Shown: positions 30,728-40,556 of the stretch, one piece after another
Layout of the letters: every line of letters begins with the position of its first letter
Numbering within the stretch: the stretch's first letter is position 1
DNA from: CAWFKS01 sp963816435
Lineage (GTDB): Bacteria; Pseudomonadota; Alphaproteobacteria; Rhizobiales; Rhizobiaceae
Length of the DNA: 64,000 nucleotides
Direction: 5' to 3'
Assembly (NCBI GenBank): GCA_963816435.1
Contig: CAWFKS010000018.1
Location: 124,001-188,000, forward strand
Translations under genes and position numbers: made by a program
Notes under the pieces: generated by a model
The model's database searches: none
Seen by the model: only the letters and a program-made list of their open reading frames with translations
What the model was told of the DNA's origin: nothing

Positions 30728-31414
30728 TCAGCCGGCGCGCAGATCCTCGGTGATGTCGCCGTAGGCCGTCGTCGCGGCCTCGTCGTCGGCATCGCGCCAT
30801 TTCTCGGCAAGTGCAGCCTCGTACCATTCGCGCATCGCCGGTTCGGAAAGCAGGCGCTCGCCGTAGGCAGCAGCGGCATCGCCGCCGAAATCCAGCGCGT
30901 AGGTCATCGCGCGGAAGGCGACCGGTGCATAGAAGGCGTCGACCGCGGTGAACGCGTCGCCCGCGAGATACGGTCCGCCGAAGCGCGACAGCCCCTCGCT
31001 CCACAGTTCGCCGACGCGCGCGATGTCCCGCTCCAGCGCCGCCGGCCATTCCCGCAGCTGCACGCGGACCGCGCAATTCATCGTGCAGACGTTGCGCAGC
31101 GCCTGGAAGGAGGAGTGCATCTCGGCCGCCGCGCAGCGCGCCCATGCACGCGCCTTCGCATCGGCGGGCCACACGCCTTCATGGCGTTCGGCGAGATATT
31201 CGACGATAGCCAACGAGTCCCAGACCGGCAGGCCGTCGTCGACCAGGCAGGGCACCCGGCCGCTCGGCGAGAACTTCCGGAAGTTCTCGTAATTGGCGCC
31301 GGGATCGAACGGCACCAGCCGCTCGGTGAACGGGATGCCTTGCGCCTTCATCAGCACCCATGGCCGCAGCGACCACGACGAATAGTTCTTGTTGGCGATA
31401 TAGAGCTCGTACAT
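30728..31414 (-). CDS. Glutathione S-transferase family protein
   Basis: A 228-residue GST with the N-terminal thioredoxin-like domain (KNYSSWSLRPWVLMKA, with the Ser likely contacting glutathione; GRVPCLVDD cis-Pro loop; WDSLAIVEYLAE) and an all-helical C-terminal domain. The pattern resembles the zeta/maleylacetoacetate isomerase-like group. It follows rarD by 3 bases on the same strand. Confidence 0.88.
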   Translation of the reverse strand: MYELYIANKNYSSWSLRPWVLMKAQGIPFTERLVPFDPGANYENFRKFSPSGRVPCLVDDGLPVWDSLAIVEYLAERHEGVWPADAKARAWARCAAAEMHSSFQALRNVCTMNCAVRVQLREWPAALERDIARVGELWSEGLSRFGGPYLAGDAFTAVDAFYAPVAFRAMTYALDFGGDAAAAYGERLLSEPAMREWYEAALAEKWRDADDEAATTAYGDITEDLRAG

Positions 31415-31417
31415 CGG

Positions 31418-32372
31418 TCAGTTCTCCCCGGGCACGGTGACAGCGATGCGTTCGGACCGCCGGCCGCGGGCCTGCGCGATCATCGACCATGTGTAGAGCG
31501 CGAGCGCGATCCAGATCAGCACGAAGGCCGCGAGGCGTGCCGGCCCGAACGGCTCGCCGAAGACGAACACCCCGATGGCCGCGATCAGGGTGGGTGCGGT
31601 GTACTGCATGATGCCGATCGTCGAGATGCGCAACAGCTTGGCGCCGAAGGCATAGAAGATCAGCGGGATCGCCGTGACCGGACCGCACATAATGAGCAGG
31701 AACATGTCGTAGGGGCTCGCGGGAACGAAATGCCCCTGCCCCGTGACGCCGAGCCAGATCAGGGCGGCGAGTGCCGGCGCCGACAGGATCAGAACTTCCA
31801 GGAAGAAGCCCTGGCTCGGACCGATCGGCAGCGTCTTGCGCAGGAACCCGTAGATCGCGAACGAAAGGGCGAGCGCCAGCGAAACCCACGGCAGGCCGCC
31901 TGCTTCGACGGTGAGCAGGAGAACTGCAAGGGCGGCCAGCCCCACGGCAGCCATCTGCAGGCGGCTCAGCCGTTCGCCGAGCACGATGGCGCCGAGCAGG
32001 ATGCTGACCAGCGGGTTGATGTAGTAGCCGAGCGCGGTCTCCACCGTGCGGTCGGCCGAGATCGCCCAGACATAGGTGCCCCAGTTGATCGAGATGACGC
32101 AGGCAGTCAACGCCGCCATCGCCAGCGTCCGCGGCGAGCGCAGCGCGGCGCGGACGTCCGCGGTTCGGCCGACCGCGATCAGCACGGCGCCCGCGATCGG
32201 CACCGACCACAGAATGCGGTGGGCGACAACCTCGTAGGCGGGAATGTGCGACACCAGCTTCATGAACAGCGGCAGCACGCCCCAGAACGCGTAGGCGGCG
32301 AGCGCATAGGCGAAACCGCGCGGCGAGTTCGGGCTGGGCCGTGCCGGTCGGCGATGTCGGGCTAGTGTCCAT
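31418..32372 (-). CDS. rarD: RarD-type EamA transporter, frameshifted near its start
   Basis: A ten-helix inner-membrane transporter of the RarD group (chloramphenicol-sensitive protein), with GFAYALAAYAFWGVLPLFMK, ISINWGTYVWAI, LGYYINPLVSILLGA and FYAFGAKLLRISTIGIMQY, the last two being RarD hallmarks. The best start is ATG at 32372 (MDTSPTSPTG) with AGGA upstream, but one extra base near 32331 separates it from the rest; restored length 317 residues. As written, the intact frame can only start at 32407 with an unrelated N-terminus. Confidence 0.88.
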
Positions 32373-32496
32373 GAGGTCCTGTCGATTTGTTGCGCCGACT
32401 GCTGCAAGAGGCGGCGCGGCCCCGTTCTAGGCCCGACCGCACGATGCGCCAGTCAAAACTTCTGATGGAAGCAACCAGTCCCGGTGATCGTTCCGG

Positions 32497-34112
32497 CTAC
32501 TCCGCGGCCAGTGCGCCGGCGGCACGTTCTTCCTTGAGCAGCTTGAAGACGATCGAATCCATCAGCGCGGAAAACGAGGCATCGATGATGTTGTCGGAAA
32601 CGCCGACCGTCCACCAGCGCGCACCGGTGGAATCGTGCGATTCGATGAGCACGCGCGTGATCGCCTCGGTGCCGCCGTTGAGGATGCGCACCTTGTAGTC
32701 GACCAGTTCGAGGTCCTCGATGCGCTGCTGATAACGGCCGAGATCCTTTCTCAGCGCGATGTCGAGCGCGTTGACCGGGCCCGTGCCCCTCCGCCACCGA
32801 CAGCTTTTCCTCGCCGTCGACGACGACGCGCACGATCGCTTCCGAAACCGTCTTGAGGATGCCGTTGGCATCGAACCGGCGCTCGATCATGCAGCGGAAG
32901 CTCTCGACCTTGAAGAACTCCGGCACGCCGCCGAGCGTGCGCCGCGCCAGGAGCTCGAAGCTCGCATCCGCGCCCTCATAGGCGTAGCCCTGCGCCTCGC
33001 GCTCCTTGACCAGCGAAATCAGCGTGTCGAGCCTCGGATCGTCCTTCGCCACCGCGATGCCGCGCCGCTTCAGCTCGGCGATGAAGTTCGACTTGCCGCC
33101 CTGGTCGGAGACCATGACGCGGCGCGTGTTGCCGACCTTTTCCGGCGCCACGTGCTCGTAGGTTCTGGGATCCTTGAGCAGCGCCGAGGCATGGATGCCG
33201 GCCTTGGTGGCGAAGGCCGAGGTGCCGACATAGGGCGACTGCGCGTCGGGCGCGCGGTTCAGAAGCTCGTCGAAGGCGTGCGACAGCCGCGTGATGTCGG
33301 AAAGCGCATCCTCCGAGATGCCGGTCTCGAAGCGGTCGGCATAGGCCGGCTTCAGCATCAGCGTCGGCACGATGGAGATCAGGTTGGCGTTGCCGCAGCG
33401 CTCGCCGATGCCGTTCAGCGTGCCCTGGATCTGGCGCACGCCGGCCTCCACCGCCGCGAAGGAATTGGCGACCGCCTGGCCGGTGTCGTCATGGGCGTGG
33501 ATGCCGAGCCGCTCGCCCGGCACGCCGGAAGCGATCACCTCGGCGACGATGTCGTGGATCTCGTCCGGCAGCGTGCCGCCATTGGTGTCGCACAGCACGA
33601 CCCAGCGCGCGCCGGCCTCGTAGCGCCGCCTTCGCGCAGGCAAGCGCGTAGTCGGGATTGGTCTTGTAGCCGTCGAAGAAGTGCTCGCAGTCGACCAGCG
33701 CCTCCTTGCCGGCTGCAACCGCCGCCTCGACCGAGGCGCGGATCGATTCCAGGTTCTCCTCGTTGGTGCAGCCGAGCGCGACCTCGACGTGATAGTCCCA
33801 GCTCTTGGCGACGAAGCAGATGGCATCGGAGACGCTGGCCGTCAGCGCGGCGAGCCCCGGATCGTTAGACGCCGACACACCGGCTCGCTTGGTCATGCCG
33901 AAGGCGACGAAGGCGGAACTCCCGGTGCGCTTCTTCGAAAAGAAGGCCGTGTCGGTCGGGTTGGCGCCGGGATAGCCGCCCTCGACATAGTCGATGCCGA
34001 AATTGTCCAGCATCGTCGCGATGGCGATCTTGTCCTCCAGCGAGAAGTCGATGCCCGGCGTCTGCTGGCCGTCGCGCAGAGTCGTGTCGAAGAGGTAGAG
34101 GCGTTCTTTCAT
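32497..34112 (-). CDS. cimA: Citramalate synthase (LeuA/CimA family), two frameshifts
   Basis: Condenses pyruvate and acetyl-CoA to citramalate, a route to 2-oxobutyrate and isoleucine. The HMGL-like barrel starts LYLFDTTLRDGQQTPG and carries GIHAHDDTGQAVANS and NGIGERCGNANL; the C-terminal LeuA regulatory domain ends the protein. Frames break near 33625 (extra base inside AKAAYEAG) and near 32788 (extra G inside AEGTGPVNALD). Restored length 537 residues, normal for this group (TIGR00977). The long form is distinct from LeuA proper. Confidence 0.88.
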
Positions 34113-34135
34113 GAGATGACCCGCTGGGCAGGCCT

Positions 34136-34192
34136 CTATCGCCCGCCTCGTCCGACGGACATCTCCCATGGTGGCAGATTGGCGGCGTCCAT
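34136..34192 (-). CDS. Possible 18-residue leader peptide before cimA
   Basis: ATG at 34192 follows GGAGG by 8 bases and opens a short frame (MDAANLPPWEMSVGRGGR) that stops 23 bases before cimA. It is not rich in Ile, Leu or Val, so it does not look like a classic attenuator. As written, the GFA gene upstream also reads into it because of a frameshift. It may simply be chance. Confidence 0.2.
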   Translation of the reverse strand: MDAANLPPWEMSVGRGGR

Positions 34193-34301
34193 CGGATTGC
34201 CTCCGCTCGACGCCTGCGACTGGCGAGACCTGGCGCCGGCTGATCTGCCCGTCGTGTGCGAGATGTCAGGCAGAGGCGGGCAACGTCGCCGAGCACGTTC
34301 A

Positions 34302-34774
34302 TCATCCGCCGTCCCCGGAGTCGGCCAAGTCTCGGTGTCGTGGTCGGGATGCTGGTAGGACACCACGCTCGCGAGATAGGCGGCGTTGGAGGCCTTCTCC
34401 GCCTCGGGCCGCCCGGGCAGCGCGTGGAGCCGGTCGAACACCGCCTGCTTGTCGGCCGGGTTGAGCTGCACCGTCGGCTCGGCCAGCGAGGGATCGTCGA
34501 GCGCGCCGATCGCCACGTCGACGCCGCCCTCGTATTCGTAGGTGAGCGGCGTGCCGCAATCCCGGCAGAAACCGCGCGTGGCGGCATTGGAACTGGCGAA
34601 TTTCGCCGGCGCGCCGCGCGTCCATGTCAGCCCGTGCGCGGTGACCAGCGGTCCGAAATAGGAGCCGAACGCCTTCTGGCACATGCGGCAGTGGCAGATC
34701 GAGGCACGGCCGAGGCTGTCTGCGCGGAACCGCACCGCGCCGCACTGGCAGCCGCCGGTGATCGCGTCGCTCAT
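34302..34774 (-). CDS. GFA family (Mss4-like zinc fold) protein, second copy, frameshifted at its end
   Basis: A zinc-binding Mss4-like protein of the glutathione-dependent formaldehyde-activating (GFA) family; most members have no proven reaction. Zinc ligands are in GGCQCGAVRF, CHCRMCQKAFGS and GFCRDCGTPL. A base missing near 34324 after DTETWP makes the frame overrun by about 55 codons; restoring it gives DTETWPDSGDGG and a TGA at 34302, 157 residues. Its ATG overlaps the stop of the first GFA gene (ATGA), so the two are coupled paralogues. Confidence 0.85.
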
Positions 34775-35263
34775 CGCCTGTCCTCCGGCGGCCACGCCTC
34801 GGTGTCGTAATCCGGGTGCTGGTAGGAGACGAGGTCGTCGAGATAGCCGGCCGACGTCTGGTCGGCCATCGTCTCCTCGCCGGGCAGGTCGGGAACGCTG
34901 TCGGCGTATGGCAGCTTCGCCTCGATGCCCCACTGGATGGTCGGCGCGACCTCCTCGGCCTCGTCGAAGGCGCCGATGGCGAGTGCCATGCCGTCCGGCG
35001 CCTCGAAGGTCAGCGGCGTGCCGCATTCGCCGCAGAAGCCGCGCATGCACGTGGTTCGACGAGCGGAAGCGCTTCGGCTCGCCGCGCGTCCAGGTCAGCC
35101 CGCCGTTCGGCACGGTGGCGAGCGGCGCGTAGAAGGAGCCGAACGCCTTCTGGCACATGCGGCAGTGGCAGACCGAGACGTTGGTCAGCGCGCCCTCGAC
35201 GCGAAAGCGCACCGCGCCGCACTGGCAGCCGCCGGTGTAGACCGGCATGTTGTCGAGGCTCAT
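34771..35263 (-). CDS. GFA family (Mss4-like zinc fold) protein, first copy, frameshifted
   Basis: Paralogue of the next gene with the same ligands (GGCQCGAVRF, CHCRMCQKAFGS, GFCGECGTPLTF) and the same ending pattern (SYQHPDYDTEAW). One extra base near 35051 separates the two halves after FRSSN. Restored length 163 residues. It lies 28 bases after the VOC gene and overlaps the second copy, so three small genes appear to form one operon. Confidence 0.87.
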
Positions 35264-35291
35264 CGCGTGGTTTCCCTTTCCCGCTGCGGGT

Positions 35292-35677
35292 TCACTCGGG
35301 CCTGTGGCAGACGGCTTCGACATTGTTGCCGTCCGGATCGAAGACGAAGGCGCCGTAATAGTTCGCGTGGTAATGCGGCCGCAGCCCCGGCGCGCCGTTG
35401 TCGCGGCCGCCTGCTGCGAGCGCGGCTTGGTAAAACGCGTCGACCTCGGCGCGGCTGGCCGCCGTGAAGGCGATGTGGCGGCCCTTGCCGGGTTCCTTGT
35501 CTTCGTTGAGCCAGAACCTTCCCCGGTCGTCCGGACCGTAGCCGCCGACCTTGACGCCGCCGGTGAATTCTCGATCGAGGTCCACCACCATCGAGGCGCC
35601 CAGCGCGCCAGCGCGGCGTCGTAGAAGGCCTTGGACCTGTCGAAATCGGCAACGGGTATGCCGGTATGGTCGATCAT
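35292..35677 (-). CDS. VOC family (glyoxalase-like) protein, frameshifted
   Basis: A vicinal-oxygen-chelate fold protein of about 128 residues; the family includes glyoxalases, dioxygenases and resistance proteins. The start MIDHTGIPVADFDRSKAFYD and the end GAFVFDPDGNNVEAVCH are typical metal-site strands. A base is missing near 35620: ALA continues as PLGASMVVDLDREFTGG in the next frame. It leads the GFA pair on the same strand. Confidence 0.85.
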
Positions 35678-37265
35678 CGCTTCACCTCCCAGGTGGTCAC
35701 CCGCTCGCCGGTTTCGGGGTCCTTGCCGTCCTTCAGCTGGATGCCCTGCTGAAGCAGCTCGTCGCGGATGCGGTCGGCCTCCGCCCAGTTCTTTTCGCGG
35801 ATAAGGCGAGGCGGTCGGTCAATTTCGGCCTCGATTTCATGCGCTGATTCAGCGCTCGTCGCGCAACAATGTCGAGCCGGTTCCTGCAGTCTCAACGCTG
35901 AGCTTCTCAGCCTGCAGTCGAATCGTCCGACCTCGCCGAGACAGCGCTCGGCAAGCGCAATCTCATCTCCGCAGTCGAGTCCGGCTTGCAGTGCGCACGA
36001 ACTTCTTGCATCGGCCATGCCGAATAGCCGCCGGAAGTCGAAGTTCATCGATCATGCAAGCGTCGAGCGATGCGGCTCGATCGAACGCGCGCTCGACGCA
36101 TCGTCGCGTCGGCCGTGCACTGATCCTGCGAACATCGCGACTCGGTATGCGGCTTCGATCCAGCACGCTGCCAAGGACCAGCGTCGAGCTGATCGCCTCA
36201 GCGCCTCCTCCAGCCTCCTCACCGAAAAGTCGATCGGCTCGCGGTAGTGCGTCATCAGCATGGCAAGCCGCAGCACCTCGCCCGGCCATTGCGCCCGCCG
36301 AACTTCTCCGTCTCCAGCAGGTCGTGGATGGTGACGAAGTTGCCCTCGCTCTTCGCCATCTTCCTGCCCTCGACCTGCAGGAAGCCGTTGTGCAGCCAGT
36401 AATTGGCCATGACGTCGGTGCCGTGGGCGCAGCGCGACTGGGCGATCTCGTTCTCGTGGTGCGGGAAGATCAGGTCGAGCCCGCCGCCGTGGATGTCGAA
36501 GACGTCGCCCAGATATGCCGCCGACATGGCCGAGCACTCGATGTGCCAGCCGGGCCGGCCGCGAATGGCGACTTGCCTGCCGTCGATCGAGAAGGTCGCG
36601 TCCCAGCCGGGCTCGTTGTCGTCGGACTGCTTCCACAGCACGAAGTCGGCCGGGTTCTTCTTGTGCTTCTCGACGGCGACGCGGGCGCCCGCCTGCTGGT
36701 CCTCCAGATTGCGGCGCGACAGTTGTCCGTAGTCGGGCATCGACGAGGTGTCGAACAGGATTTCGCCATTCGCCTCATAGGCATGGCCGCGCTCGATGAG
36801 AGACTGAATCAGCGAGACCATGTCGGCCTTGCCGTCGTGCCGAGGCAGCACGAATTCGGTGGCGCGCGGCTCGACCGTCGGCGGCAGGCAGCCGAGGGCG
36901 GCCACATCCTTGTGGAATTGCGCGGCCGTCGTCTCCGTCACCTTGCGGATCGCCTCGTTGAGCGAAAGTCTTCCCGCAGTGATGTCGCCGCCAAAATCGC
37001 GCAGGGCGCGCGCGTTGATCTTGTCGTCGACGTCGGTGATGTTGCGGACATAGGTGACGTGGTCCTCGCCGTAGAGATGACGAAGCAGACGGAAAAGCAC
37101 GTCGAAGACGATCACCGGCCGGGCATTGCCGATATGGGCGTAGTCGTAGACGGTCGGCCCGCAGACATACATGCGCACGTTGTCGGGATCGATGGGAACG
37201 AAGTCCTCCTTCGACCTGGTCAGCGTGTTGTAGAGCCGCAGTCCCTTGAACCCTTCAGGCATCAA
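35674..37265 (-). pseudogene. cysS: Cysteine-tRNA ligase, frame disrupted in the C-terminal part
   Basis: Charges tRNA-Cys. The first 325 residues are clean: zinc ligand Cys35 in MYVCGPTVY, HIGN at 44-47, ECSAMSAAYLGD, HHENEIAQSRCA and the KMSKS-type GRKMAKSEGNF. After EKFGGR, near 36290, a base is missing; the next frame reads WPGEVLRLAMLMTHYREPID as expected. From about 36205 to 35815 no frame gives the usual DALR-type domain, and the stretch is about 40 codons longer than expected. The last 45 codons (EKNWAEADRIRDELLQQGIQ to TTWEVKR) are normal again. No second cysS is in the window. Confidence 0.85.
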
Positions 37266-37631
37266 TTCCCCTCAGCCGGCTGGCCGGGGCGGTTTTCGTG
37301 TCTGTCAGAAGGGCGAAAACGTCCGGACCAGCTTTGGCAGCTAGCCGATAATGCAGATGTCGATAATGGCGACAGGCGTTTTCATCGCGCGCTTTATCGC
37401 CTTGGCCGCGGCCTGCGTCAAGGCTTCGCAGGCCGCGGATGCAACCGATGCGGCGCGCAGATCGTTGGCCAAGCTGAACGTTGCAGAAAGGTGACAGCAA
37501 GAAAGCGTTCACCATGACTATGCACAATGAGCCTTCAAGGCCGCCGCATGAAGGGCAAGGCGGCCACGCTTTCGACTCAATCGCCCCACACCGGGCGCCA
37601 AAAGGCAAAGCAAGCCGCGAAGGAAAAGACG
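37266..37631. other. Spacer between cysS and a small ORF
   Basis: About 365 bases with no supported gene. It should hold the cysS promoter on the minus strand. The only clear structure is the 12-base-pair inverted repeat at 37406-37438, listed separately. Confidence 0.4.
37406..37438. repeat. Perfect 12-base-pair inverted repeat
   Basis: CCGCGGCCTGCG and CGCAGGCCGCGG flank a 9-base loop. No T-run follows on either strand, so it is not a normal intrinsic terminator. It could be an RNA hairpin, a protein-binding dyad or a dispersed repeat element. Confidence 0.6.
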
Positions 37632-37781
37632 ATGCCCTCCACCACCGCCACCGCCGCTCAAAGCGACACCGACCGCTCCAAAGGCCTGGTCGAACAGTAC
37701 CGGGCCATCGGGCCCGCGGCGATCCTAGCCGCGCTGATCTGCGCGTCGCGCAGCAAGCTGAAGTCCTCCTTCGGCCGCTGA
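37632..37781 (+). CDS. Small hypothetical protein, 49 residues
   Basis: ATG at 37632 follows AAGGA by 7 bases. The product (MPSTTATAAQSDTDRSKGLV at the start) has a short hydrophobic part IGPAAILAALICA and a basic end SRSKLKSSFGR. I recognise no family. It converges with the SRAP gene, 24 bases apart. Confidence 0.45.
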   Translation: MPSTTATAAQSDTDRSKGLVEQYRAIGPAAILAALICASRSKLKSSFGR

Positions 37782-37805
37782 GCGGACTGGCCGGGCACAG
37801 CCCGG

Positions 37806-38579
37806 TCAGAACAGATCGAGCTGCGATTTCTCGGCTGGCCGCGCGCCGGCAACGGTGGGCTTCTCACGCTCGCCTTCGCCTCGACTTCCGGCACCGGATC
37901 CAGCAGGCCGGCGTCGTCGTTGGCGACCTTGTTGACGCGATCGGAAACGGGGATCACCTCGAAGAAGCCGGGCTCCACCGGGCGCATCGCGTCGGCGACG
38001 TCGCGCGGCTCGTTGTTCAGGCAATCCAGCCAGCGGTCGAAGTCCTCCGGCCGGATGACCACCGGCATGCGGGTGTGGATCGCCGAAAGCTGGCCGTTGG
38101 CGCGGTGTCGTCAGGATGGCGGCCGTGTCGATCTCGGAACCGCCCGGCTCCGACCATGTCTCCATCAGGCCGCCGAAGGCCATCAGACCGCCGTCCTTCG
38201 GCCGCACGTAGTAGGGCTTCGCCTTGCCCTTTCCCTCGCGCTTCCACTCGAAGAAGCCGCTCGCCGGCACCAGCACGCGACGGTGCCGCATGGCGGCGCG
38301 GAACGTGTTCTTCTCCGCCGCCGTCTCGGCGCGCGCGTTGATCAGCAGCGGCAGGTCCTTCGGGTTCTTGGCCCAGGACGGCACGAAGCCCCAGCGCACG
38401 TGGTGCAGCTCGCGGCTCGGCAGGTTGGAGCCGGGCGCGCGCATCGGCGCGGCCGCCACCACCATGATCGGCTGGGTCGGCGCGATGTTGTAGCGCGGCG
38501 CGTAGAGCTCCAGGTCGGCGACCTTGAAGAACTCGACGATCGCGTCTGGATGCGGCGGCAGTGCAAAACGTCCGCACAT
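37806..38579 (-). CDS. SRAP/YedK family DNA-crosslinking protein, two frameshifts
   Basis: SRAP proteins (HMCES/YedK) protect abasic sites in single-stranded DNA by a thiazolidine link to Cys2. The N-terminus MCGRFALPP places that Cys; NIAPTQP, HHVRWGFVPSWAKNP, LINARAET and VPASGFFEWK are hallmarks. One extra base near 38102 (after AAILTTP) and one missing base near 37868 (after EVEAK) shift the frame out and back; between them HTRMPVVIRPEDFDRWLD is read. Restored length 257 residues. Confidence 0.9.
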   Translation of the reverse strand: MCGRFALPPHPDAIVEFFKVADLELYAPRYNIAPTQPIMVVAAAPMRAPGSNLPSRELHHVRWGFVPSWAKNPKDLPLLINARAETAAEKNTFRAAMRHRRVLVPASGFFEWKREGKGKAKPYYVRPKDGGLMAFGGLMETWSEPGGSEIDTAAILTTPRQRPAFGDPHPHAGGHPAGGLRPLAGLPEQRAARRRRRDAPGGARLLRGDPRFRSRQQGRQRRRRPAGSGAGSRGEGEREKPTVAGARPAEKSQLDLF

Positions 38580-38600
38580 GGTGCGTGAAGCGAGCCTTCG

Positions 38601-39182
38601 TCAGTATCCGTTGAGCTGATGCTCATAGATATAGCGATCGTAGTCGCGCTCGGCAAAGTGCTGACGGTTCAGCGCGGCACGAAGGTCGTCCTCCTTCTGG
38701 CGTACCTGCCGGTCCAGTTCGCCACGCTCCTTCTCGTCTTTCGAAGCATCGCGCTTGTCGCGCAGCGCGTCGAGTTCGCCCTCGATGCGAGGCCTGTCCT
38801 GCTCGGCGTCGTGAACGGCCTTGCCGGCGCGATAGGCGTCCTCGAACCCGAAGGCCACCTCGGGCGGGCACGAGCCGGCATAGGAGTGCCCCGCCCTGCC
38901 CTCGTTGAGGCCGTTCTGCGGCGTGCAATAGCGGCGGATGCCGACCTCCCAGCCTTCGCGCCACGAGGTGCGGTCGACGGGCAGGTTGTAGCGCGAGCAG
39001 GCATCGACGTGGCGCTCGACGAAATCGGAGGGCTGGCCGTGCGCGCCGTTGTCCTCGCCGAGCTGGCGCCAGTCGACGCTGGTGCATTGCTTCTCGTCGA
39101 GCGTGGCGCACGACGTCAGGGCAGCCGATGCCGTCAAGGCCCCCGCGAGCGCCAGCACGAAACGAACGCGTCCAGTTTGCAT
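38601..39182 (-). CDS. DUF2799 family lipoprotein
   Basis: A 193-residue protein with a lipoprotein signal peptide; the lipobox LTSC puts the lipid-anchored Cys at about residue 25. The DUF2799 core is seen in DWRQLGEDNGAHGQPSDFVE and GWEVGIRRYCTPQNGL. The C-terminal third is a charged coiled-coil-like stretch (EGELDALRDKRDASKDEKER). Function unknown. Confidence 0.85.
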   Translation of the reverse strand: MQTGRVRFVLALAGALTASAALTSCATLDEKQCTSVDWRQLGEDNGAHGQPSDFVERHVDACSRYNLPVDRTSWREGWEVGIRRYCTPQNGLNEGRAGHSYAGSCPPEVAFGFEDAYRAGKAVHDAEQDRPRIEGELDALRDKRDASKDEKERGELDRQVRQKEDDLRAALNRQHFAERDYDRYIYEHQLNGY

Positions 39183-39245
39183 GGATATCCCCTTCCCGCT
39201 ATGCCGGCCCCACCGGCATCAACCCCTCAGGATCGATAGCGGCCA

Positions 39246-39660
39246 ATGCAAAAGCGTGCAACCCAGGCGGTGTCCGTCGCACTCGTGGCGGCGGGACGCG
39301 TGCTGCTGGTCAAGCGCGGCCGTGCGCCGGCCAAGGATCTGTTCGCGTTTCCGGGCGGCAAGGTGGAGCCCGGCGAGACGCTGGAACAGGCGGCGCGGCG
39401 CGAACTCGCTGGAGGAGACCGGTCTGACCGCCGGTGCGCTCAAGCAGGTCGCGGTACTCGACATCCAGCCTGAGGAGGGGCACGGCGTCGCCTACGAACT
39501 CCACGTGTTCGGCGCCACAGATCCAGACGGCGTACTGGCGCCGGCGGACGACGCGGCGGCCGCCGGCTGGTTCAGCCTGGAGGAAATGCTGGAACTGCGG
39601 CTGACCGATTCCACCGAGGAGATCACGCGGGAGCTGCTCGAGGGAGCGCGCGACGCCTGA
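39246..39660 (+). CDS. NUDIX hydrolase, frameshifted
   Basis: A small NUDIX hydrolase, likely cleaning up nucleoside diphosphate derivatives. The NUDIX box reads GGKVEPGETLEQAARREL then LEETGL across an extra base near 39409. The N-terminal VSVALVAAGRVLLVKRGRAP and the DAAAAGWFSLEEM end are typical. Restored length 137 residues. Confidence 0.9.
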
Positions 39661-39725
39661 TCGGCGGAAACCATGTTGCCGAAACGGCCTTGCAGCCGCC
39701 CCAATGTTTGGCGAAGAAGATCGGC

Positions 39726-40108
39726 ATGAATTTCATGCGCGCCCATACGCCCGCTTGCCGCCGCGGTACTGCTTTGCACGACGGCGGCAGTGCCCGTTTC
39801 GGCGGCGGAGGCGCCCTACGAGGGCACAGCTGATCCGGCTCGCCGAAATCCTCGGCTCGCTGCACTATCTGAGGCCGCTCTGCGGCGAAAAGGGCGACGC
39901 CTGGCGCAAGGAGATGGAGGCGCTGCTGCAGGCCGAGCAGCCGGACTCCTCCCACCGCGCCCAGCTCGTCGCCAGCTTCAACCACGGCTACAGGACCTTC
40001 TCGGAGACCTACGGCACCTGCACCAGCTCGGCGATCGCCGCCATCCATCGCTACATGGACGAGGGCGAGAAGCTGGCGCGCGACACGGCCACACGATTCG
40101 GCAATTAA
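39726..40108 (+). CDS. TIGR02301-type exported protein, two frameshifts
   Basis: A conserved rhizobial exported protein of unknown function. MNFMRAHTP, then LAAAVLLCTTAAVPVSAAEA (signal peptide) and then QLIRLAEILGSLHYLRPLCG are read in three successive frames; one extra base near 39755 and another near 39830 explain this. The C-terminal FNHGYRTFSETYGTCTSSA is the family core with conserved Cys residues. Restored length 126 residues. Confidence 0.75.
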
Positions 40109-40209
40109 CTCAAAGTTTACTGATCCGGCATTGCGGCGACGGTCGCCACATTTGCCTGTGCTAGTCTTTGCACGGGACATCAGGGACGGTTTCGCAGCGA
40201 CGGAGCCGG

Positions 40210-40482
40210 GTGGATAACACGATGCAGCAACACGGCGTGCGCGATCTCGAAGCGCTCATTCGGGAAGAACAGCGGCTCGAAGCCGCCGAAACACATACGG
40301 AAGCCTGGGCCGAAGGCCTGCTGGCAGGCATCGAGCCGGAAATCATCGCGGAGGCAGCACTGGCCACCGCGCTCGGCGAACTGGTGCGCGTCAGCGGCGA
40401 GGATGCCGCCACGGCACTCATTGAGCGCATGCGCGACAAGGTCTTTTCGGGCGAGTTCGAGGCGTTCCGCACGCGGCACTAG
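40210..40482 (+). CDS. Small conserved hypothetical protein
   Basis: About 90 acidic, helix-rich residues (MDNTMQQHGVRDLEALIREE at the start). GTG at 40210 has GGAG 5 bases upstream; ATG at 40222 is the alternative. No membrane segment or Cys is present. I do not recognise a function. Confidence 0.6.
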   Translation: MDNTMQQHGVRDLEALIREEQRLEAAETHTEAWAEGLLAGIEPEIIAEAALATALGELVRVSGEDAATALIERMRDKVFSGEFEAFRTRH

Positions 40483-40556
40483 ACGCCGTCCACCGCGAGT
40501 GCTTGCCCTCGCGGGCATGGTGTCGGATCATGGCGCTCGAAACGAGGGCCCGACCG

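Noticed and set aside
34136..35677. Apparent single 513-codon protein joining VOC and GFA parts
   Set aside because: It is a chance join caused by frameshifts; the parts are three separate genes with their own starts.
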